DNA from: Bryobacterales bacterium
GTDB taxonomy: Bacteria > Acidobacteriota > Terriglobia > Bryobacterales > Bryobacteraceae
DNA: 32,586 bases
Direction of reading: 5' to 3'
Assembly (NCBI GenBank): GCA_947467185.1
Contig: CANIHR010000020.1
Location: 1 to 32,586, forward strand
The notes beneath the pieces are model-generated. The model had not been told where the DNA came from, did no database searches, and saw only the letters and a list, made by a program, of their open reading frames with translations. Numbering within the stretch: the stretch's first letter is position 1; the number at the start of each line of letters is the position of its first letter. Made by a program: the position numbers and the translations under genes. Of the stretch, positions 25,644 through 32,586 are shown piece after piece.

Positions 25644-25817
25644 ATGCGCATACTTGTATTGGCCATCACACTTTGCCTCGTCGGCAGCGTAGCGGAAGCC
25701 CAGCAGCCGAAGCCCGCTCGCTCTGCTCGCGCCGCTCGCAAGCCCCGCAAGGCGAAGACACCCAGGCTCCACAAGGCGCCGAGAACCGCGAAACGGAAGC
25801 GCACAACCTCGAACTGA
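25644..25817 (+). CDS. Short basic secreted peptide (hypothetical)
   Basis: A 57-residue ORF that starts MRILVLAITLCLVGSVAEAQ, a convincing signal peptide with an AEA cleavage site. The mature part of about 37 residues is almost only Ala, Lys, Arg, Pro and Gln (ARSARAARKPRKAKTPRLHK), so it is strongly positive. ATG 25644 lies 8 bases after the rhomboid stop, and its stop is 1 base before the VWA gene, which suggests translational coupling. The longer track ORF starts within the rhomboid gene. No family recognised. It may bind nucleic acid or polyanions outside the cytoplasm, or be a leader that couples translation; both are guesses. Confidence 0.55.
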   Translation: MRILVLAITLCLVGSVAEAQQPKPARSARAARKPRKAKTPRLHKAPRTAKRKRTTSN

Positions 25818-25818
25818 T

Positions 25819-26703
25819 ATGGCGCGGAGCCTCGTCGCTCTCTCACTTTTGATCGCCCGCCTTGCGTTCGCGCAGGACGACCCTTCTTTCCGATCCGACG
25901 TCTCGCTTGTTCACGTCGATACCGAGGTTTTGTCCAAAGATGGCCGCATCGTTAGCGGCCTGACGCTGAAGGACTTCCGCATCTTCGATGAAGGCCGCGA
26001 GCAGAAGATTCTCAGTCTCTCTTCGGAAGACCAGCCGCTGGACCTGATCCTGCTTTTCGATGTCAGCGGCAGCATGCGTCCCAATGTTCAAAAGGTGGCG
26101 GAAGCTGCCCGCCGCGCCACCGCCCAACTCCGCAAGGGTGACCGGGTGGCCATCATGTGCTTCAATCTGGGCGTCACAGTTTCTACACCTTTCGTGGAAG
26201 ATATTGACGCTGTCGCTACAGGAGTTGAAGGGGTGCTCCGCCTGCGCTTTGGGGGCGGTACCGCCATCCGGGCGGCGATCTACTCGGCAGCCCAGCGCTT
26301 CATTCAGGAACCGAAATCCGGCCGCCGCCGGGCAATTCTGGTCATCACCGATAACGTTGGCATGCCAGGCAGCGAGATGACGGTGGTCCGCAACCTGTGG
26401 GAGGCGGACGCGGTTGTCAGCGCGCTGATTGTCTCTTCCAAAGGTGCGAAGCCGGTTAAGGGAGGGATGGTGGATCCTCTCGCGGAGAAGAGCGGCGGTG
26501 ACACCGTAAAGGCTACCGATCCGGGCGCGTCCTTTATCGAGATGATCCAACGGATCCGCAGTCGCTACAGCCTCTATTACGCGACGCCGGAGGGCCAGGC
26601 GGGCACCTTCCACTCCATCCGCGTGGAACTTGCCCCGGAAGCGCACGCGCAAAATCCCGGTGCGAAGCTTGCCGCCCGCCGCAGCTACCAGCTGTCGCGC
26701 TAA
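25819..26703 (+). CDS. Secreted VWA-domain protein, acidobacterial type
   Basis: A 294-residue protein with a signal peptide (MARSLVALSLLIARLAFAQ). After the signal a short beta segment (VSLVHVDTEVLSKDGRIV...GLTLKDFRIFDEG) precedes the von Willebrand A domain with an intact MIDAS start DVSGSM (81-86). The order 'V-V-D-G-x-V-x-L-x-DF-x-x-DEGR-Q-x-I' followed by VWA is what is known as the VWFA-related acidobacterial domain family, present in many copies in Acidobacteriota. The role is probably metal-dependent protein binding in the periplasm or outside; partners are unknown. It is 1 base after the small basic peptide gene. Confidence 0.88.
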   Translation: MARSLVALSLLIARLAFAQDDPSFRSDVSLVHVDTEVLSKDGRIVSGLTLKDFRIFDEGREQKILSLSSEDQPLDLILLFDVSGSMRPNVQKVAEAARRATAQLRKGDRVAIMCFNLGVTVSTPFVEDIDAVATGVEGVLRLRFGGGTAIRAAIYSAAQRFIQEPKSGRRRAILVITDNVGMPGSEMTVVRNLWEADAVVSALIVSSKGAKPVKGGMVDPLAEKSGGDTVKATDPGASFIEMIQRIRSRYSLYYATPEGQAGTFHSIRVELAPEAHAQNPGAKLAARRSYQLSR

Positions 26704-26712
26704 AGTCAATAC

Positions 26713-28020
26713 ATGAAATCTCCGATGTCCCCGATTGGCCGGCGACGGCTTCTGACGACCACTGCCGCGGCGGCAGCGGCGGTTCTTCGCCCGGGGGCAT
26801 TGGCATTTGCGCAAAAGGCCATGGTGGCGGCGGGCAAACGCTCTGCGGAGGAACTGGCCCGCGACGAAGATTTCTGGTGGAACGTCCGTGAGGCTTTCAC
26901 GGTCGACCGCACCCTCATCAATCTGAATAACGGAGGCGTCTCCCCCTCCCCCCGCATCGTGCAGGACACTGAGATTCGCTATCTCGAAATGGAGAACATG
27001 AACCCCACATATTACATGTGGCGGATTCTGGATCCGGGCGTGGAGACCTGCCGGCGGCGTCTTGCAACGTCCTTCGGCTGCGACCCCGAAGAGATTGCTA
27101 TCACCCGCAACGCCAGCGAATCGCTGGAGACGGTGCAGTTTGGGCTGGATCTGAAGCGTGGCGATGAAGTCATCACCACCAATCAGGACTACCCCCGCAT
27201 GATTGCGGCCTGGAAGCAGCGCGAACGCCGCGACGGCCTGAAGCTGACGCAGTTGAAGTTCCCGGTGCCTGCCCCCAGCCTCGCCTATCTGGCGCAGATG
27301 ATCGAAAACGCGATCACGCCGCAGACCAAGGTGATCCACATCTGCCACATCACCAACCTGACTGGTCAGATCTTCCCGGTGAAGACGATCTGCCAGATGG
27401 CCCGCAAGCGCGGCATTGAAGTGGTGGTGGACGGTGCACATGCTTACGCCCAGTTCCCGTTCAAGCACTCGGATCTGGATTGCGATTACTACGGCGTTTC
27501 ACTGCACAAGTGGCTGCTCGCGCCCATTGGCACCGGTATGTTGTACGTCCGCAAGGAGAAGATCCCCAAGATTTGGCCCCTGCTGGCTGCCGATGAATCT
27601 CTCGTCAACGATATCCGCAAGTTCGAGCAGATCGGCACCCACCCGGCTTCTCAGCGCAACGCGATCGCCGAGGCGATGAACTTCCACGAAAGCATCGGCG
27701 TGGAACGCAAGGCTGAGCGCTTCCGTTACCTGCGGCAGCGCTGGACCGAGGCACTGCGTCCGCTCAAGGGTATTCAGCTGTTTACCAGCGATGATCCAAC
27801 GATGTCCTGCGGTATCGGTCTGGTCGGCATTGAGGGCATGACGGCGGATAAGATCGCCGGGTTCCTGAACTCGAAGTACCGTGTTTGGGTGACGACTGTG
27901 ACGATGCCCGGTGAGTTCGCCGGAGTCCGCGTGACGCCGAACGTTTACACCACGCTGGGAGAGATCGATACCTTCATTGAAGGCATGACGGACCTGGTGA
28001 AAAACGGGCTGAAAGCTTAG
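26713..28020 (+). CDS. Class V aminotransferase-fold PLP enzyme with Tat signal
   Basis: A 435-residue fold-type I PLP enzyme related to the isopenicillin-N epimerase/cysteine desulfurase-like group. The N-terminus carries a Tat-like signal: IGRRRLLTTTAAAAAAVLRPGALAFA. The PLP site is visible: the cofactor-binding Asp240 and His243 in VVVDGAHAYAQ, and the Schiff-base Lys266 in YGVSLHKWLLAPIGTGML. The reaction cannot be told from the sequence. Export of a PLP enzyme is unusual, but Tat would allow it with cofactor bound. It lies 9 bases after the VWA gene, and its stop codon overlaps the convergent lutC stop (TTAG). Confidence 0.88.
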   Translation: MKSPMSPIGRRRLLTTTAAAAAAVLRPGALAFAQKAMVAAGKRSAEELARDEDFWWNVREAFTVDRTLINLNNGGVSPSPRIVQDTEIRYLEMENMNPTYYMWRILDPGVETCRRRLATSFGCDPEEIAITRNASESLETVQFGLDLKRGDEVITTNQDYPRMIAAWKQRERRDGLKLTQLKFPVPAPSLAYLAQMIENAITPQTKVIHICHITNLTGQIFPVKTICQMARKRGIEVVVDGAHAYAQFPFKHSDLDCDYYGVSLHKWLLAPIGTGMLYVRKEKIPKIWPLLAADESLVNDIRKFEQIGTHPASQRNAIAEAMNFHESIGVERKAERFRYLRQRWTEALRPLKGIQLFTSDDPTMSCGIGLVGIEGMTADKIAGFLNSKYRVWVTTVTMPGEFAGVRVTPNVYTTLGEIDTFIEGMTDLVKNGLKA

Positions 28021-28646
28021 CCCGCAGCCACGACGATGACGTCGAGGACGCGCGGGCCGTGCACGCCCTTCACGCGCGTCATTTCGATGTCAGCGGTCGC
28101 GGAGGGTCCGGCAATCGTCGTTACAGGGCTCGTACGGCGTCCGCCGAGTGCGCGAAGACCTTCCGGTACCGTTTCGAAAAGCTGGTTCGTGTAAACCACG
28201 CAGAGGTGATAATCCGGGATCAGCGTCAGCGCCCGGCGACCTTCGGTCGCTGAGTGCGTCAGGATCAGGCTGCCTGTCATTGCGATAGCTGCTGTGGCGC
28301 AGGTGAGCGCGCCTTCGGTGGCGTCGATGTCACGATAGTCGAGGGCGGTGTCACGAACGAAGTCGGGGCCTGTGGGGAGCAGCGCGGCAGGGAATCCTGG
28401 CGGGATCAGAATGCGCTTCTTCCCTCGCGCTGTGAGCGCTTCGGCAATCGTTACTGCTTCTTCGCCGGCAGCGCAGCGGTAAACCTCCGCGTTGTAATCG
28501 TGCAGGCGGTCGATGAACAGGTCGATCTTCGCTTCTTCGCTCAGCGTGCCGGCCTGGCGATACTCCCGCTGTACGGGTTCTTCCGGAGCCTGCGTTCCGA
28601 TTGCCGTCCGAACGCGTTGCAGGATTTCTTCTCTGGCTGTACTCAC
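28017..28646 (-). CDS. lutC: Lactate utilisation protein C
   Basis: One of three LutABC proteins for oxidising L-lactate to pyruvate. The 209-residue LUD-domain protein starts at GTG 28646, which overlaps the lutB stop as GTGA; the track's longer ORF starts within lutB. Features are the N-terminal helix STAREEILQRVRTAI, IAEALTARGKKRILIPPG, the segment CATAAIAMTGSLILTHS, and the end TIAGPSATADIEMTRVKGVHGPR, typical of LutC/YkgG. Last gene of the rhaB-lut operon. Confidence 0.93.
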   Translation of the reverse strand: MSTAREEILQRVRTAIGTQAPEEPVQREYRQAGTLSEEAKIDLFIDRLHDYNAEVYRCAAGEEAVTIAEALTARGKKRILIPPGFPAALLPTGPDFVRDTALDYRDIDATEGALTCATAAIAMTGSLILTHSATEGRRALTLIPDYHLCVVYTNQLFETVPEGLRALGGRRTSPVTTIAGPSATADIEMTRVKGVHGPRVLDVIVVAAG

Positions 28647-30039
28647 TTGCCACCTCGCGAGGACTTCCACCATTCGCGGAACGTTTGTTTCGGGATCTCG
28701 GGCAGATCGCGCGCCGCGCTCCAGCCGGGCAGGCCGATGGCATCGAGGGGTTGACGCCCCAGTTGTACCAGTTTCTGTGCCGTGCCCAGACGTCCCGAAT
28801 CGGCGAGCGTGTAACCAGCCACCGCCATGCCCATTCGCTCCGTCAAAGCCGCGCCGCCTGACTCCACAATCTTCCGTCGCAGGTGGATCAGAATCTCCGG
28901 GATATTGATCTTCACCGGGCAAACCTCATAGCAGGCGCCGCAGAGTGACGACGCATAGGGCAGGGTCGTTGAGTGCTGCATCCCCTGCAACTGCGGCGTC
29001 AAAATCGCACCGATCGGGCCGCTGTAGATGGAGCCATATGCGTGGCCGCCCGTCTGCCGGTATACCGGACAGGCGTTCAGGCAGGCGGCGCAGCGAATGC
29101 AGTGCAGTGTCTCGCGCGATTCCTCATCCGCCAGCACCTTCGTCCGCCCGTTATCGAGCAGAATGACGTGGAATTCTTTCGGCCCGTCACCCGGCGTCAC
29201 GCCCGTCCAGATCGAGTTATACGGATTCATCCGCTCACCCGTGGCCGACCTCGGCAGCAACTGCAGGAAGACTTCCAGATCGTCGAACGTGGGGACGATT
29301 TTCTCCACGCCGAACATGGTGATCAGCACATCGGGCAGGGTGACGCACATGCGCCCGTTGCCTTCCGATTCCACCACGCAAACCGATCCGGTCTCGGCCA
29401 CCGCAAAGTTCGCACCGCTGAAGCCGACCTTCACGCGCAGGAACCGTTCGCGCAGGAAGTTCCGTGCTGCGCCAGCGAGGTCTTCGGGCGCGTGCCCGAG
29501 TTCCTTCAGGCCCATCTGCTCCATGAAGATCTGCCGGATCTCGCTCTTGTTCTTGTGCAGCGCCGGCACCACAATGTGCGATGGCTTGTCGTTACCCAGC
29601 TGAATGATCAGGTCAGCCAGATCCGTTTCGTAAGGCGAAATCCCGGCCGCTTCCAGAGCATGGTTCAGGCGGGTTTCATCCGAGGTCATGGTCTTGACCT
29701 TGATGACTTCCTTCTGGTTATGGCTCTGGATAATCCCGACCACAATCGCATTTGCCTCATCGGCATCGCGAGCCCAGTGCACTTTGCCGCCTGCCTCCGC
29801 GCAGGCCTTCTCGAACTGCACCAGATAGCTGTCCAGATTGCGCAGCGTGCGCTTCTTGATCTGCTGCGCCGCCGTGCGAAGAGCCTGCCAGTCCGGCATC
29901 TCGTCAACGACCTTGGCCCGCTTACCCCGAATCGTATCCGTTGCCCGACGCACATTGCGCCGCAACTGCGTGTTCTGCAGCAGCTTCTTCGCGGCTTTGG
30001 GGAACGTCGCCGCCTGAGCGGACTCACCGACCCGGATAC

Positions 30040-30043
<4 letters not shown>
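28643..30043 (-). CDS. lutB: Lactate utilisation iron-sulfur protein B
   Basis: A 466-residue iron-sulfur protein of the LutABC L-lactate oxidation complex. It has an N-terminal LUD domain (about 60-290) and two 4Fe-4S motifs, CIRCAACLNACPVYRQTGG and CGACYEVCPVKINIPE, then a C-terminal helical part. The start is GTG 30043, overlapping the lutA stop by 4 bases (GTGA), and the stop overlaps lutC in the same way. Electrons probably pass to the respiratory chain. Confidence 0.95.
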
Positions 30044-30768
<725 letters not shown>

Positions 30769-32227
30769 ATTGGCGAAAACGCTTGTACTGCGCGTTCCAA
30801 AGGTCTGTGTCGAGTGATTCGTAACGGTCGGAGGGGAACGACGCTTCAATGATACGGCGTGCTTCGGCGAGCGAGGAAACAGCACCGGTCGCCAGCATCT
30901 GCATCGCAATATTGCCAAGCGCCGTTGCTTCCACAGGACCGGCAATTACCGGGCGTCCCGTGGCATTGGCCGTGAACTGGTTGAGCAGGCGATTTTTCGC
31001 GCCGCCACCGATAATGCGAACTTCGGTGAGTGAGTTTCCGGTCAGTTCTTCCAGGCACTCAATCACGTAGCGATACTTGAACGCCAGGCTCTCCAGAATG
31101 GCGCGGGTGAACGCTCCCGGCCCGTCCGGTACCGGCTGCTGCGTTTTGTGGCAATATTCGGTGATCGCGTCCACCATGTTCGCCGGGCTGTGGAAGGCCG
31201 GGTAATCCGGGTCCAGCAGCGTCACGAACTGGCTCTTGCTGTCGATTGCAGCCTGCAGGAGCTCGTCATACGAGTATTCCCGCCCTGCCGCCGCCCATAC
31301 CCGTCGGCACGACTGCAGTAGCCACAAACCGCCGATGTTCTTCAGCAGCCGCGTGGTGCCGCAGACGCCGCCTTCATTGGTGAAATTCAGTTCCAGCGCC
31401 CGGGGCGTCATCACGGGAGCCACAACTTCCGTTCCCAGCAAACTCCACGTGCCCGAACTCAGGAACGCCGCGCGGCCAGCCGTCTCTACGGCCGCCACTG
31501 CTGAACCCGTGTCATGCGTGGCCGGTGCCACCACAGGTACGCCGCCCAGCACGGAAGACAGGTTCGATTTCAACCCGCCCAGCACCGCGCCTGGTTCGAA
31601 AATCTGCGGCAACAGCCGTGTCGGAATGCCCAGCGCTTCAAAGATTTCCGTCGCCCAGCCACGCGTCTTCGCGTTCATGAACTGCGTGGTGGTGGCGTTC
31701 GTGTACTCCGCGCCCAGGTTGCCCGTCATCCAGTAATTGAAGAGATCGGGAATGGTGACCAGCGTATCGGCCGCCGCCAGCAAACGGGGCGTCCGGCGCG
31801 AGGCCGCAAAGATTTGATAGAGCGTGTTGATCTGCAGAAACTGAATGCCTGTGAGTTCGTAAATGCGCTCACGGGAGATAATGCTGCAAACTTCTTCGAC
31901 AGCCGAATCAGTTCGGTGATCCCGGTAATGATAGGGGTTCTCAAGCAACTGGCCCTGTTCCCCGATCAGGCCGTAATCCACGCCCCAGGTATCGAAGCCA
32001 ATGCTCTCAACTTTCGGAACCGGCGGGTGCTCCAGCGTCCGCCGGATCTCCGACCACAGCCGCAGAACATCCCACCGCAGAGTGCCGGCCTGTTCCACCG
32101 GCAGATTGGAAAAACGGGACACCTCTTCCAGCGTCAGAACGCCGGAGTTGAGGCGACCGAGCATGGCCCGGCCGCTCTCGGCTCCCAAATCAAACGCCAA
32201 AAAGTCGCGTTGCACGGCCGCCATGGC

Positions 32228-32586
32228 CTACGACAGTTTGGTGGTCGGCGCATCCGGGTTACCGGGGCCGAAGTGCTTGAGCATCACCAGGTTTTCATGC
32301 GCGCTGGTGTTCGTGATCACCACACCATTCTTCGCGGCGGCCGCCGACACGAACAGTTCGTCCTGTGTCATCTGGCCGTAGCGAATCATGCTGGGCGTTT
32401 CCACTTTGTGCTTGCCGATGGTGCCAACGCCGGAGGTCAGGATCATGCCATAAGCGGCCGAATCCTTCACGGTGACAGTGTGGCCCGGGAAGATCGTCAG
32501 TTCCTTCGCCGAATAGCTCGGCGTGGAGTAGACAACCCACATATCGCTGTAGCCCGCGTCCCGCATCTGCGCGACATCCGAAACAG
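32228..32586 (-). CDS. Partial gene, cupin-like C-terminal region (runs off the right edge)
   Basis: The reading frame is open from the window edge to the stop at 32228, so the true start lies outside. The visible part of about 118 residues (VSDVAQMRDAGYSDMWVVYS onward) consists of short beta-strands with Gly turns: ELTIFPGHTVTVKDS, AAYGMILTSGVGTIG, DELFVSAAAAKNGVVITNTS and ENLVMLKHFGP. This is the pattern of a cupin barrel, as at the end of sugar-phosphate isomerases. It stops 3 bases before rhaB and is probably in the same operon, perhaps a sugar-related enzyme. The family is not firmly identified. Confidence 0.6.
   Translation of the reverse strand, partial: VSDVAQMRDAGYSDMWVVYSTPSYSAKELTIFPGHTVTVKDSAAYGMILTSGVGTIGKHKVETPSMIRYGQMTQDELFVSAAAAKNGVVITNTSAHENLVMLKHFGPGNPDAPTTKLS

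Noticed and set aside
25843-27468. 541-residue minus-strand ORF opposite the VWA and aminotransferase genes
   Set aside because: Spans two clear plus-strand genes and has no recognisable motif; typical GC-rich shadow.

Overview
The window is a dense, GC-rich bacterial chromosome segment, almost fully coding; the longest intergenic stretch is about 170 bases. It most likely comes from an Acidobacteriota genome of the Solibacter/Bryobacter type. That inference rests on a secreted VWA protein resembling the 'VWFA-related acidobacterial' family, several sugar-active enzymes with Tat signals, and the overall gene mix. No tRNA, rRNA, CRISPR array, transposase or phage gene was seen.

Left part (1-4.9 kb): thrS and an enolase-superfamily sugar-acid dehydratase with a Tat signal lie on the minus strand. 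A GH51 alpha-L-arabinofuranosidase, also Tat-type, runs on the plus strand, and its start codon faces that of the dehydratase across about 34 bases. Together they suggest use of plant-derived pentose and sugar acids.

Potassium block (4.9-14.3 kb, minus strand): in transcription order these are a histidine kinase with only the membrane, GAF-like and kinase parts of KdpD; kdpE; a small USP-like protein; a 27-residue membrane peptide; a 27-residue KdpF; kdpA; kdpB; kdpC; and two tandem soluble proteins that each carry only the KdpD N-terminal P-loop plus USP modules. The KdpD sensor kinase is thus spread over three polypeptides, with the cytoplasmic sensor part duplicated.

Hydrogenase block (14.3-24.2 kb): hypF on the minus strand diverges from a plus-strand run of hyaA-hyaB-hyaC-hyaD-hypC-hypD-hypE-hypA-hypB with very tight spacing. 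The small subunit has all six cysteines of the oxygen-tolerant group 1d proximal cluster. The set is a complete uptake [NiFe]-hydrogenase with cytochrome b anchor and full core maturation set, but without hyaE/hyaF-type accessory genes. The 169-base divergent region holds a possible sigma-54 promoter and perfect palindromes.

Plus-strand tail (24.2-28.0 kb): a small membrane protein, a rhomboid protease with an N-terminal zinc ribbon, a short basic secreted peptide coupled to a secreted VWA protein, and a Tat-exported class V aminotransferase.

Right part (28.0-32.6 kb, minus strand): a cupin-like gene running off the right edge, rhaB, lutA, lutB and lutC, packed with overlaps. The layout fits rhamnose breakdown, in which the lactaldehyde half becomes lactate and LutABC oxidises it to pyruvate.

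Hand counts of several 60-base lines show G above C on the plus strand left of about 16 kb and C above G right of about 23 kb, whatever the gene direction. This may mark a replication-strand switch.
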